64,000 nucleotides of DNA, taken from Brevipalpus yothersi. Lineage: Eukaryota; Arthropoda; Arachnida; Trombidiformes; Tenuipalpidae. Below the pieces are notes generated by a model. It was not told the origin of the DNA. It saw only the letters and a list, made by a program, of their open reading frames with translations, and did no database searches. The translations under genes and the position numbers were made by a program. The stretch spans positions 6,455 to 70,454 of the forward strand of contig QZCP01000075.1 in NCBI GenBank assembly GCA_003956705.1. Reading direction: 5' to 3'. Positions 11,679-23,154 of the stretch are shown here, one piece after another. The stretch's first letter is position 1. Every line of letters starts with the position of its first letter.

Positions 11679-14600
11679 TCAAAGTTTATTGATCGTTCCC
11701 AGAAACAAGTTGATTTGATTGTTATTATCACGAATGAAAAAGCCGAAAGGATGTTCCACAACGAATCGTGGTCCACCGCTGCGTCTCAACAAGGGAAAAG
11801 CGAAACCACTTTTTGTTTCACTTTGAAGTCCTTCTTCGCTTATTTGAATAATCGCTGTGTGCATAGAATCGGTGACTCTCAGGTTTTCCTGTTTACTGAT
11901 ACCAAAAAAATCTGTATTTGTAATGAATGGTAAAAATAAGCCCATATTGAACAATATTTTGTTCAAATTATAGCGTCCTTCGAGTCTAAATTTAGGAAAT
12001 TGAACTTCAACCACTTGTCGAGTCATCAGACGAATTATTTCCTCCAACCGAGCGCTTGTTAAACTGGACATCAAAGGATTCAGATCAGTCCTTTCATTCG
12101 GTAAAATGATGTACATGGCAATATCACCCTCAAATGGAAGTTCCAAAATTTTCATATTCAAGTCCCACAGTTCAGCATATTTGTAGGTGCCAATGTTGTA
12201 CATCATCTTTACATCACTTCGACTTCCATCAATATTGTAGAAAGAGCGTACAGATGTGGCCGGCCTTTGGAAAGGTATTAACCAATTGCCTTCAAAATAT
12301 ATGGCATTAATTAGAAGCAGCTTTGTACGGTAATCAAACGAATGATCAAACAGCCGATTGATTCGATTATTTGTCTTTGCACGGATCCATTGATTAACTC
12401 TTTCCATTACTGATCGTCCATTATAGGAAAAATCTTCCTCAGCAACACTGGCATGATATTCGTTGAGAAGATGATCAGCGTATTCCGGTAGAATAGGAAA
12501 ATGTTTATCTACCAGAATAAGATTGCCAATTTTGAGTGTGAAATTTCTTTGCCATGATTTTATTTCGATCATTTTATAATCGAATACAAGCTAAATGTGG
12601 AAGAGAAAGAGAGAGAAATATGATTTATCATTAGAGAAAAATATTTGTCCGCTTTCAGTTGGATATAAAAAGGTTGCTTTTGGAATACCAGAAAATATGT
12701 GACCTTCGAACAGTGTTTTCACATGAAAAATGTGATGAAAGATAATTTATACTTGCTGATTCACTGTCAATCAAGATTATGTATAAAAATGAGGTATTTA
12801 TTTGCTACCATCGCTAATACTGGCTTGAGTCATCATTTTAAATACATGGTAAAGTAGTGAGAGTATATTTTTGAGCTTTTCAAGTCAATGTGCTTCTTAA
12901 ATGAGTTGTAATAGTATTTTTAATTTAAATATTTCAATATTCATGAGAATAGCAAGTATACACACAAACTTCTTAACTTCGCACACCTTTTCCGTCATCA
13001 TTATGAGTGAGTTAATAATAATCAAAGCCTCCATTCCTTGAGACTTCTGCATATTTTTCCAACTCTTCTCCACCCATTTAACACATACTCTTTGGGCAGT
13101 GATCGGCATTTTTTCTCCCTTTCTCTCTACAATCATATCAGCGTTTGTTAAGTGGCCTACAATAATAATAATACAATTCCAAGTTCGCATGTTCAAATTT
13201 GAAGTGTATGTGTGTGTATGAGATTCAAAAATTCAATTATCAATTGTGAATGAATAGAGCAGCAGTTATCCATCATCAGTAAAGACTACTTGACTTAATC
13301 TTTGAGTAGTCAATAGATGGATAGATGGATGGAGAGAGAGAGGAAGAAAAATTGGTTAGTTTGAATTATAAGTCTTATTAGATGACATTCAAATGTTGAG
13401 CTGGGCAACTCTTTTGCACAATATGAGCCGCCTTCTTTTAAGCTTTTCGTAAATAGAACATCAATTATTAAGAGCTAAGTAACCCGATATAAACACATTA
13501 ATCGGCTGCATTGTTCAGGTGAATATTTGAGACTCTCTCTTTCTTTCCCTCTCAATTGTAGGGTTTGAGAAAAAAATCACAATTCAATACATACGATTGA
13601 AAAGGAAATTGAGGTATTGATAATCAAGGTGTAAACTTGATATGACCAACAAAAACTCATGATAATGATTCAGATACATTTTAGAATGTGTCTTGAAAGT
13701 TTTTATCATTGATTGATTGTGACCTGGACAAAGGGAATCAGAATTCGTGGAGAAAAAATCCAGAAAGTTCGAAAAAACCTCTCAACTATCCATATTAGGT
13801 TTGCTGTCGATCAAAATGTAATGAGAAGATTCACCGATGATATTAGAGTGGTAAAAATCAGACGATGATTAGGCGAGGGGAAAATTAAACAAATTATACC
13901 AGGTTTCAATTGCTAAACTGGAGAATCAGAGAGAAATTTTGAGGAAGAGAATTCAGATTTGATGGTATTTTTACAAGAAAATTGCATCGTTTTCTAGAAT
14001 AAATTACATTATACTTTCGGAAAGAAGTGTTGGGAAAATTTCACTATTTTAATTGAGATCACTTGAAAAGGCAATTATTTCCATGCATGAGAACAATTCT
14101 TGTTCAATCGAGTTGATCTTGAAAACATCACCACTTCACTTGAAACCATTTTCCTATACTTGAACTGATAAAAGTGGACTGAAAATATTATCAGGACATT
14201 CTGGGATCTTTTTTGACTCCTCATTCACATCTCGAGCAAAAGTTTCCATTGCTGGAGCTAGTTCACATGCAGCATCCACAATATAGCTGATATCACCTAA
14301 TGAGAAGCCCGGTGAATCCCACCATTGATATATTTTCTCCTTACTAGTGTCCAATCTGAATTCAGAACACCTTTCGGTACTAGAAAGATGATGGTGTTAT
14401 AATACTGAGATTGAGAGAGAGAGTAATCATCAAGCAACTTACAAAATATCTCTGTATCGTGAGCAGCACACTTTTGGATAATCTTTTTTGAAACAAGATG
14501 CTGCATAACAATCAAAATACATGAGTCCAACACCTTGAGCAGCAACCCTTTCGATAGCGCCTTCAATATTTTTCAAGCATTCTTTGAACATTTCATCACA

Positions 14601-17546
14601 ATAACATGCCAATCTAAACGAATTGAGAATCATAATTTTAGAGTTCCAAATGATATGGAGAGTGAGGCTAACTTTTCGAGCATTAAATCAAGAGAATCAG
14701 AAGAGTGTCAGAATTCCAGCTCATGTAAACGTTATCTGGGTTTCATGAATCTGAACTTTGCATGAAAATTTTTGGAAAACTCTCTAGTGCATCATCTTCT
14801 TTCTAATCTCTCTATGGTTATGAAAATATTGAATTATTGATCTGTCGAGCAATTGGTATTTAAGATATATGAATATGATTCAATTATATTTTCTGGAATT
14901 TTTGAGATATAAATTCCTCCACTCCTCAAGAAGTGCTCAAAGTTATACGACTATTGACAACGTGTTTTTTACCTGTAATATCTTCCCTCATTTCTAAGAC
15001 CATGTTCAACCTCTTTTGGACCTATTTGATCAGGACAGTAGTCATGTGTTCGACAGCATGCATCCAAGTGTTTGAAAAATCCTAGATCATCATCATTTTG
15101 GGCTATACTACCTGGTCCACACCATTTTGTGCCCGGAATTATTGCTCCATAACGTTTGGTTGCCACAAAAGTTTGCAGTAATTTCAAATTTAACTTACTT
15201 TCCTTCAATGTACACTTTTCGAGCAATATTTCCATTTCAGACTTTGTGATTGTTGAATAGGGTATATCAGTTAATCGTGATTTGGAAAGATAGGCTGAAT
15301 CGTATATCATACATGATACAGTGTGATTTGCTAATACATTCATTGCAAGTAAGGAAGCAGCACTCCATGGTATGTCAAGTTTGACAATCACGGTCACATT
15401 ATGTGATCCAGGGCCTCCAAGATGGTAAGCAATACTTTTTGATGAATCAAAATTTTCACCTAATATGTTGTCATAATTTTGGAAAAGCATAAACAGTATT
15501 AGAAAAATTGCCATACTCTTTCTTTGTTGTAATGCTTTCCAACTCACTTGGACGACAGTTTACAGAGGTTAGTATCATTCCACTGTATAAACTGTGTATT
15601 CTTACGTAGTTTGAAATATAACCAGAATCAGATTGTTTCATGGTGAGATATATCTTCGCTAATTAATAACTGATAGTGAAACATAACATCTTTTCCTAGC
15701 CATTCATGAAGTTAGCTAGCGATCGCATCGTTTAAGTGCAAAGCTTCATGGAGACAAAAGCTCATTGTAATTTATCTTCTCTGAGAAGTGATAGATTTTG
15801 TTTCAAGCCTTCAACTTCGATGATCTGATTGGAACATTAGATTGAGAAATTAGATACAAAAAAACCCTTCCCTCTTTATCTCTCAAGATCAGGATTCAGA
15901 ATCGAGAATTCGACAAAATTCTCAGTTGGTCAGAATGCTAGCCCATACCCCTATTCGATATCGGATCAAACATGGGACGATCGAATATTTGAAGTAATTA
16001 GATGATTGAGAGCCTTTTTTGATCTGATCTCGCACTGATCTTGGCAATTTTCAATTCAGTCAAAAATAATATCAGAATCTTGTGTCTCTTTGAACTGCTG
16101 TATCACTGATTGAGATTTAAATTTGCATACTCTTCTCCCAAATTTTTGAAGATCATTGATATACCGAACCTTTATCATCAACAGTTCCTATTCTCAGAGT
16201 TTGAGAGACGAAAAATAATCTTCCAGAAAAGCAAGTGTTTTGAACGAGAATCTCACACTGGTTGTTGGTCATTTCATGATCATTGATGTCCGATTGTGCT
16301 CTCCACAATCGTTGATCACAATCAGCCAATAAAAGGTCAAAGTTACAGAAGAGATGTGGATTCAGTCATGGACACAGCATCAAGCTAGTGGTAGGTCAAA
16401 AAGTCTATCTAGCAAGCAATATATATATTATCAACATTTCATCAATGCCCTTGAGTGTATCGGAACCTTCATGAGAACAAATGGAAACAATAACTCAGTG
16501 GTCACACTTTTTTTTCTTGGACCTACAAAACATCTTCAGACCTTTTTTTCATCTACCAAAACAATTGTACATGATCGAACAATATAAACAGTAAACCTTT
16601 TTTTGCTCCAGCTATCTTTTCTCATTTACATATTCTCATCTACATATTGAACGTGATGAAACGTGTTCGATAAATTATCAGTTTGATGATTATCATGCAA
16701 GTCAGGACTATAGTGAATCAAACTTCAACTCATACTCGGAATCAATGCTAGAGCAATTGCTTTCTTTGGTAATTTTGAGCATATACATTTGAAACTTGAA
16801 TTTCTGTAATTTCAGCAATTTCAGCAATTTTTCCTCTCATTTCCTTGTAAACAAACTTGTACTCATGGACCTTGTATTTTTCTTTACCAGGAAATCTGGA
16901 ATACAAATTTCAGATCACTCGAAAGATATGTTCTAAATACCATAAGTTTAGTCTACCAATATTTACTTTCTGAGAACAATATTCTCTCCAAGGACGAGAT
17001 TGAACATTTCAGATTTCCAGATTTCGATATCTGAATATTATCAGGATTATCGAGGGGAAAAACTAACTTTCTCACCCATCATTTGAACTTTTTTTTGGGA
17101 AAAAAGTTCTCATATCATCAACTCACCTCTTTGAATGCCTCATGAATATCCTGTTGACCAGTGAAATTCAAATCATATTCAAATGTGCTGATAATCTGTT
17201 GAGCAGTTAGGCCACCAGCACCACGAAGTAGCATTGAGTACATCATGGATATACTCAGAGGTGAGAAAAAAACGTTATCCGATAAATTTTGAACAGATCG
17301 AAGATATTTCAGGGAAAATTGGTTAATCGGATGGGCAAGAGGTGATGAATGATTGAAACTATTCAAACAATCGACACTGATTAATTGATTGGCGAAAATA
17401 AGAAGAATGGTGAGGGAAACAGTATGATAAGATAAAACTTGCCAACACCGATCAGTAGATCGAATCTTATCATTACTGTTACCATTACGATTGCAGGTCA
17501 CATTAGTGCATGTCAACACTGACTTGATCTCGTTTTGACGAGCCAT
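11679..17546 (-). CDS. Secreted serpin with large intron
   Basis: Two coding exons, 17546-17127 (140 residues) and 12590-11679 (303 residues), join in phase 0 with a GTGAGT donor and a TTTAG acceptor, giving 443 residues. Exon 1 has a long polar N-terminus, a hydrophobic segment at about 42-56 (signal peptide or anchor), and the helix A-B serpin core NVFFSPLSISMMYSMLLRGA. Exon 2 continues through VNQWIRAKTNNRI, INAIYFEGNW and the C-terminal EHPFGFFIRD and LFLGTI motifs. The reactive-centre loop is about residues 392-413, with Arg409-Arg410 as possible P1 sites. The hinge after EEG reads LQSETKSG rather than the small-residue run of most inhibitory serpins, so inhibition is not assured. Sequons at Asn15, 65, 87 and 117 fit secretion. 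The 4.5-kb intron contains the phospholipase gene. A two-gene reading is less likely because the fold is continuous across the join. Confidence 0.86.
12591..14153. other. Serpin intron, left part
   Basis: Intronic DNA between serpin exon 2 and the nested phospholipase gene. It contains an open frame at 12897-13196 (minus) that is discussed as a weak transposase-relic candidate. Otherwise I see only short GA-rich patches. Confidence 0.55.
12897..13196 (-). pseudogene. Possible relic of a pogo/Tigger-type DDE transposase
   Basis: A 99-codon open frame inside the serpin intron. Part of it, around RVCVKWVEKSWKNM, resembles the tail of pogo/Tigger/jerky-type DDE proteins, where a helix carrying a WV..AW pattern precedes the C-terminal end. 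No DDE catalytic core, DNA-binding domain or terminal repeats are visible, and the rest of the frame is not family-like. It could equally be a chance open frame or an unknown small exon: an acceptor-like TTATTATTGTAG precedes the HLTNAD part, and a donor-like GTGTGC follows MMTEK. Confidence 0.18.
14154..15547 (-). CDS. Group III secreted phospholipase A2, nested in serpin intron
   Basis: Three exons on the minus strand, 15547-14973, 14613-14443 and 14379-14154, join in phase for 323 residues. A hydrophobic signal segment lies at about 12-30 and is followed by a prodomain-like region of about 100 residues. The mature enzyme has the calcium loop WCGPG (142-146) and the CCRTHD active site with catalytic His168-Asp169. 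Exons 2-3 carry CYCDEMFKECL and KIYQWWD. This is the order of bee-venom-type group III PLA2, which hydrolyses the sn-2 ester of phospholipids in a calcium-dependent way outside the cell. Group III enzymes occur in many arthropod tissues, so a venom role is not implied. About 45 residues follow the position where the bee enzyme ends. An alternative start is Met12. The whole gene lies within the large serpin intron on the same strand. Confidence 0.9.
15548..17126. other. Serpin intron, right part
   Basis: Runs from the phospholipase start to the donor of serpin exon 1. No coding exon is recognisable. The phospholipase promoter must lie in the left few hundred bases. Confidence 0.55.
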
Positions 17547-18016
17547 CGGAATGTGTAATCAAAATTGAAACTGATCACTATGAATGAAGTACATACACAT
17601 ATACACACAAACACATCCAAGGTATGTTATTATCAGCCACAATCACTTTGACGTTGTGAGAGGAACAAAGTTTTTCCTCAGTTCAAAACTTTTTTAGACC
17701 TGTTGTTCAATTGCGGCTGAGGACGTTGTACTGAGAAGCGAACAAAAAGCGATGTTCAGGCTTAGATGATGTCCTTTTTTTCGGTGGATCCAATGGCTGG
17801 TGGATGGGTAACACGAAATAAGCAAGTGATGATTCAAACTTGTTCCTCACTGTGGACAGCTGACAAGAAGATTATAATGATAGTGCTACTTAATCACAGA
17901 AAAGTTTTTAATTCGAAAAATACGGTAAGTTTAAATGGCATGCTCGCTGCAAGTGCGAGAGAGAGAGAGTGACTAGTTGGTCCTATCTTGCAAAATACTT
18001 TCTCATTTCCTCCCCC

Positions 18017-18020
<4 letters not shown>

Positions 18021-18067
<47 letters not shown>
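18021..18067. repeat. (CT)n microsatellite
   Basis: CT run followed by degenerate CT/TTC sequence up to about 18095. Confidence 0.95.
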
Positions 18068-18076
<9 letters not shown>

Positions 18077-18207
18077 TCTTTCTTTCTCTTTCCTCTCGTT
18101 TAAATTGCCAAGGACTACGACTTCGTAGATTAATCTTTCGTCAAGAGGAACATGCAACAGGTAAGTTAAATCAAGAAAACAAAAGACTTCCTCCCACCAA
18201 AGCCCCT

Positions 18208-18210
<3 letters not shown>

Positions 18211-18273
<63 letters not shown>

Positions 18274-18275
18274 CT
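18211..18275. repeat. (CT)n(TTTC)n compound microsatellite
   Basis: Perfect CT run to about 18257, then TTTC tetranucleotide units. It lies 145 bp from the preceding CT run. Confidence 0.94.
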
Positions 18276-19207
18276 GAGAACTTTTTGTTTATATATTCAT
18301 TTCGAATTCATTCCATTCATCCACCCACTCCTTCCTTCTTCTTCTTCTTCTCATTTGCTTGAACAGTATTTCACGCGATCAAGAGAGTGGAGAAACTCGA
18401 GCGATTATGGTTTCAGCTCTCTTCATCTGCTTATGGGCCTTATTGGAAGCCTTAGATCGCAACTCCCATCACGAAAATTTTTTATTTCGGAAAAAAGTGT
18501 CCTATTCAAGAGCATTTTTTCGGAAGAATTTTCAAGATAGAATTAGAGAAAAAAGGTTTTCAGACTCACAGGATGATTTACATGTATTCATTTGAAGGAA
18601 AGTGTGGTCATACACAGCTATTATTATTTCGAGATTAAAATTACGCTTGCGGTTGTCCACCGCAGGACAACTGATGTTGACCATGTTTTCTTGGGTAGTT
18701 TGTGTTCGAAGTTGGTGATTTACACCAACTACTACACTATCACTACTGTACAAGTTGTCAAGTTTCATATGCTGAGCCTCTCTGATGATGGATCAAGTGG
18801 AGAAAGAAAATTTTCTCTCACAACTATATAATTTGGATCCACAGTCAGTTGTCTTTTCCAACTTCATATTTCTCATGAGACAAGTAATTTGAAAAAATCT
18901 TCACTAATCAGTATATGTAGAGGCCAATAGCATTGATGATTTTTTTGACAACTTTCTCACTCTGTACAATAGTGGTATGGTTGGAATTTCCATGGGATGA
19001 GGAAAACTTTTCGATTAAATGGTATATGCATCAAGTTTAATGCCTTCCAAGAGTGGAAACTAAATTCATTCAATCGAAAACAATCAATCATCACATTTAT
19101 GTTGATAAACTTTCTTCAACTTCCATTGAATTTTTCGCTTCTCTGCCTTTCAATAAAGTCTACATGTTTCAAAAGGGTAAGAATTTCCAATTATCATTCA
19201 AGATTGC

Positions 19208-19471
19208 TCATTTCATGAACAATTGAATAAGTTTCATCAACAGTTGACACACAGCTGGGAATGTCAATAATTTGCCAAAGCCACGTATACTTAAAGCTAT
19301 ACTTGAATACTTTTGCATTTGATCTGTTTCCGTTGAAACTTTTTCACGGTCACTGTATTGATAAGGTAAACGAAAGTTGATAAGAACACCCATAGCATCA
19401 ATAAATGGATGAAGTTCATTTGGTATCAAATCAAGATCACGTATATTTGATGAGATCTCTGTTTTAACCAT
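19208..19471 (-). CDS. Unrecognised open frame, possible terminal exon
   Basis: An 87-codon frame with protein-like composition, mixing hydrophobic and charged residues (for example LIPNELHPFIDAMGVL and SIRGFGKLLTFPAVCQLL), unlike the repeat-derived frames nearby. An acceptor-like sequence ending AAAACAG lies inside its start, so it may be the last exon of a minus-strand gene beginning toward 20-21 kb. I found no partner exon and no family match. It may be a chance frame or a decayed gene. Confidence 0.25.
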   Translation of the reverse strand: MVKTEISSNIRDLDLIPNELHPFIDAMGVLINFRLPYQYSDREKVSTETDQMQKYSSIALSIRGFGKLLTFPAVCQLLMKLIQLFMK

Positions 19472-21213
19472 GAAGAAAATATTTTCTCACGTCATTCTTG
19501 ATGACCATCAAGATTTGTTACCACTTTATAGTACATGGTACATGGGCTTCTAGGGAAGATCATCGAATTGCTATTGAAACAATAAAAATAGAGCTTGATT
19601 CTTGAGATTATTACTCTGATAGATGGACAGTGGCATTCAATCGTGATTGAGAATCTTCATGATTCTAGTAGTTGCATGATAAAAATGTTGCTGTTCAAGT
19701 TTTGGCACGCGAGCTCAGTTGCCTGTGGATTCTAGAGATACTGGAAAAATGTTCTAGGAATTTTTAAGGAGATTCTCGACATGGTTACAAAAAAAAAGAT
19801 AGCCTACTGTGTAAAAATTCTTCATCTATTAGTGGTCATGATCTTTTTTTCAAGACTCTCCATCATCATCAGTTATGTCTATGTATTGTTGATAATGTTT
19901 ATGACGTGTATTTTTAATGGCTCATGATTCGGACATCAAATTGTATTTTGATTTCATGACAATCCCAGTAATATATTTGCATCAGAATTACTTTTCCACA
20001 GTCTAAGAGAATTAAAGAGTATTCCCATACATAGGCAAGATTTTATTCACACAAAACAAAAAGACTGAAAGACCTTCGTTGTTTGAGGGGAAATCGTAGC
20101 TATTATGTTCGTTTTTTTCAATCATTTCAATTCTCTAGCTCATCATGTAACTTTTATTGGTCTTCAACCTTGCACATGCAATCGATATTCATTGAATGAT
20201 CTTTTTCTTTTTCTTTCTTTTTTCACTCTCTTCTGAATCATAGCGCGTATTGAATGCTAATTGGAATGGATAGTGAAGATGAGCCGTTACCTAGATCTAA
20301 CAATTGTTCATTTTATTCTGTCATGGAATTGTCAAGATTTCAACTGATAACTGTCTTGAAGACATACTAGTGAACTTTACATGTAGTTACGTTTTTATTG
20401 TTCTTATTGCTATTTCCCTAGGAAATCAAGGAGGCGCCTTAAAACTTTCCAAAATTTTTTTCACAAAATATGCATTCTAATCTTAGTATTTGGTAACGAT
20501 ATAAAGCAGTAATCAAAAGGAAGTCCTTAATTGTTCAAATTTTTTCGATGAACTCAAAGAACTTGGTTGCCAGTAAAGTGTCGAGAAACAGCAATATGGA
20601 CATTCTTTTCATTCTGATATTAGACATTCTTCGCTCGTGAATTCGAATGATGGATGATCACCAGATATTCATAAACCCTATTGAACAACCATTTCGAAAA
20701 TACAGATAGATGAACAAATATTGAGAATTTGGAAACACATTTTTGCATTTTCGAATGAGTATCGGTCATAAGCCATCATAAATATTAAATTGCCTCAATA
20801 AGCTTCGATATTGAAACCGATCTAAGTACAAATCCTAGCTCAGTTCAAATGAGCTCAATCAATTGCTAAATAGATGATCCAAAGTGTTGAATTCTGGAAT
20901 TATCACCTCGATGTTAGTCTCCATTGGTTTCATTGCCGACTGTCATTTGTATTCCACATAAATTTTAACGATCGATGAAATCATCATTTTACAATTGTGA
21001 ATCAGTGTGACATAATTAGTCGGGAAGTTAGTCTTTACAATCTTCCCAAGACCAAGCTTCTAATATCATGTTTTTTGTTAATGTTTAATGCTGAGTTTCG
21101 TTTCTGTTTGATAAAAAAATCTCTCTGTTCTACTGAATGGTAATTGTAAAATTTGTGTTTGACTGTGTATAGTGTGATAAGCTAATTATTTCGATCAATA
21201 AGAGAAGTCAACC

Positions 21214-22965
21214 ATGGCCTGTGGACATCGTTCAGACGAGTTGCAGAATCTTACATATAGTATAACGAGAGCAATTGGGGACACATTTAATGAGAAGGAG
21301 AAAAAGATCGCTGATTATGAGAGGAAAATGAAAAATGTGGAAGCGGAAATAGATGATCTCAAGCAACAATACAATTTGATGGTCAAAATTAAAGATGAAA
21401 TGATCGTTTCGTTAAATAAAACGATCGATAATCTTCAAAAGAAGAAGAAAAATTCGTCAGAGGATGACTCATCTCTGATTAATGGTGAAAATGGTGTTAA
21501 AGTTGGGAAGATTGCAAATGAGATGATGCAAGATTCAATCGTAGCCTATCAGTTGCAAAACGAATTTTTGAATAGAGAAATGGTGAACTTGACGAATTCT
21601 CATAAACGATTAGAATCGAAGCTTGTATCTGAGAATTGGATCAATATGTGCCATCGATTTCACAACAAACTTTTGTCATTATACGAGAATGTTAATCAAG
21701 CAATTGGTCGCAGTGAAATGAGTGAAACCAACAAGAATATGTTGATTTGTGTCAATAACTTTCTGAAAGATTCTGCTTCCAGATTATTTGAAGAGAATTC
21801 CTTAGCAATTCTTGGATCTAAAGCTGGACCTGATCTTGAAAAGATGTCTACTCCACCCTGTGATGATTATGATGATCTTGGTTTTCCAATGAAACAATCA
21901 GATGCTGATGAAGACATGCGAGATCCTATTCGAAAAAGAATATCCCACTCAGATCCTGAGACCACAAAAAATCATTTTGAATGGAGAATTCGATGGGAAA
22001 TTTTGTTGAGTCGCTTAGAATCTGAAGAACTCCAACCCAGCCTAGACCTTAAATGTTTACTTCGAACTGGGATTCCCCAAGAATATCGATGTAAAATATG
22101 GCGTATGTTAATCAACTTTAAAGTGAAGCCAATCAAAGAGAAATTGGGTTCTGATTACTATCAAAAGTTAACTCTCAACAGTGCCGAGAGACAAGTCAAT
22201 CCTGCAGTCAAGCAAATAGAACTCGATCTTTTACGAACTTTGCCCAACAATAAGCATTTCCACAGTATAAAGTCACCTGGAATCATGAGACTTAGGCAAG
22301 TTCTTACCGCTTACAGTCTTCACAATCCAAGTGTCGGCTATTGTCAAGGTATGAATCGATTGGCTGCTGTTGCCCTGCTTTTCATGTCCGAAGAAGATGC
22401 TTTCTGGTGCCTTTTGGCCATTGTAGAGCGAATAATGCCACCAAACTATTTTGTCAGCAATTTACTTGGAGCCCATGTTGATCAATACGTTCTTCGAGAT
22501 CTATTGATGGAAAAGATGCCTCAGCTCCATGCTCATTTCGAGAAACATGGTATTGAGCTAACATTGTTCAGCTGGTTCTTGACATGTTTTGTGGACAATA
22601 TTTCACGTGATATCTATCTTCGTATTTGGGATGTGTTTTTGTACGAAGGCAACAAAGTTTTATTTCGATTCGCTCTAGCTTTTCTCAAGTATCATTCTTC
22701 AACACTTTTGTCCATCGATGATTCACTAGCTCTCAACCAATATCTACGAGTACTTGGCTATCGGACATCAGATGTGAACCACTTGTTTCACATATCTTTC
22801 AATTCTCTCAACCCATTCCGAATGAGAGCTATACGGGCAAAGCGTCAACATTATACTCAATGGGTAACAAGTGAACTCAATAAGCTTGATCAAATTCGAA
22901 AAAGTATACCGGAAAAGGTGCAAGAAAATACAAATAATAATACTGATTACAGCGATAGCGAGTGA
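21214..22965 (+). CDS. TBC1D2-like RabGAP, copy 1 (intronless)
   Basis: Single exon of 583 codons starting at an ATG in good context (ACCATGG). Residues about 25-150 are predicted coiled coil. The TBC domain starts near residue 280 and is of the TBC1D2/TBC1D2B (Armus) type. Both catalytic fingers are present: Arg341 in an IxxDxxR motif (IELDLLR) and Gln378 in GYCQG, so RabGAP activity is expected. The family's N-terminal PH domain is absent. From residue 272 (base 22027) to base 22930 the sequence is nearly identical to copy 2 at 25757-28045 and gives the same protein, whereas the N-terminal half is clearly diverged and about 180 residues shorter. The ends differ again in the last codons. A (CT)n tract follows 125 bp after the stop. 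Confidence 0.93.
   Translation: MACGHRSDELQNLTYSITRAIGDTFNEKEKKIADYERKMKNVEAEIDDLKQQYNLMVKIKDEMIVSLNKTIDNLQKKKKNSSEDDSSLINGENGVKVGKIANEMMQDSIVAYQLQNEFLNREMVNLTNSHKRLESKLVSENWINMCHRFHNKLLSLYENVNQAIGRSEMSETNKNMLICVNNFLKDSASRLFEENSLAILGSKAGPDLEKMSTPPCDDYDDLGFPMKQSDADEDMRDPIRKRISHSDPETTKNHFEWRIRWEILLSRLESEELQPSLDLKCLLRTGIPQEYRCKIWRMLINFKVKPIKEKLGSDYYQKLTLNSAERQVNPAVKQIELDLLRTLPNNKHFHSIKSPGIMRLRQVLTAYSLHNPSVGYCQGMNRLAAVALLFMSEEDAFWCLLAIVERIMPPNYFVSNLLGAHVDQYVLRDLLMEKMPQLHAHFEKHGIELTLFSWFLTCFVDNISRDIYLRIWDVFLYEGNKVLFRFALAFLKYHSSTLLSIDDSLALNQYLRVLGYRTSDVNHLFHISFNSLNPFRMRAIRAKRQHYTQWVTSELNKLDQIRKSIPEKVQENTNNNTDYSDSE
22027..22930 (+). repeat. Inverted repeat arm A, TBC catalytic region
   Basis: This 904-bp segment matches the reverse complement of 25780-26683 without gaps. 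I count 17 mismatches by hand (about 98% identity), and the two translated segments are identical. The flanks on both sides do not align at this level. The arms are separated by 2849 bp. Confidence 0.95.
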
Positions 22966-23090
22966 TGAATTACAGTCTTTACTGTGGACAATATTTATGC
23001 TTCCGATGAATAATCTGGTGAAAATTTTACTTTTACTTTTTTCAATTATTTTAATTGCTTTGTTTTGTTGCCATTGCAATGCATAAATCT

Positions 23091-23091
<1 letters not shown>

Positions 23092-23150
<59 letters not shown>
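23092..23150. repeat. (CT)n microsatellite
   Basis: Perfect CT run of about 29 units immediately downstream of TBC copy 1, probably in its 3' UTR or just past it. Confidence 0.96.

Positions 23151-23154
<4 letters not shown>

Larger units (their letters stand above)
17547..21213. other. Largely gene-free 3.7 kb
   Basis: Between the serpin start and TBC copy 1. It holds two long CT runs (18021-18067 and 18211-18257, the latter passing into TTTC repeats) and one unassigned open frame on the minus strand (19208-19471). Several other open frames here are only CT/GA translations. Confidence 0.5.

Noticed and set aside
17977..18540. Long + strand open frame (187 codons) rich in Ser-Leu
   Set aside because: Most of it is the translation of two (CT)n tracts, and the rest has no protein-like signal. 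It is a repeat shadow.
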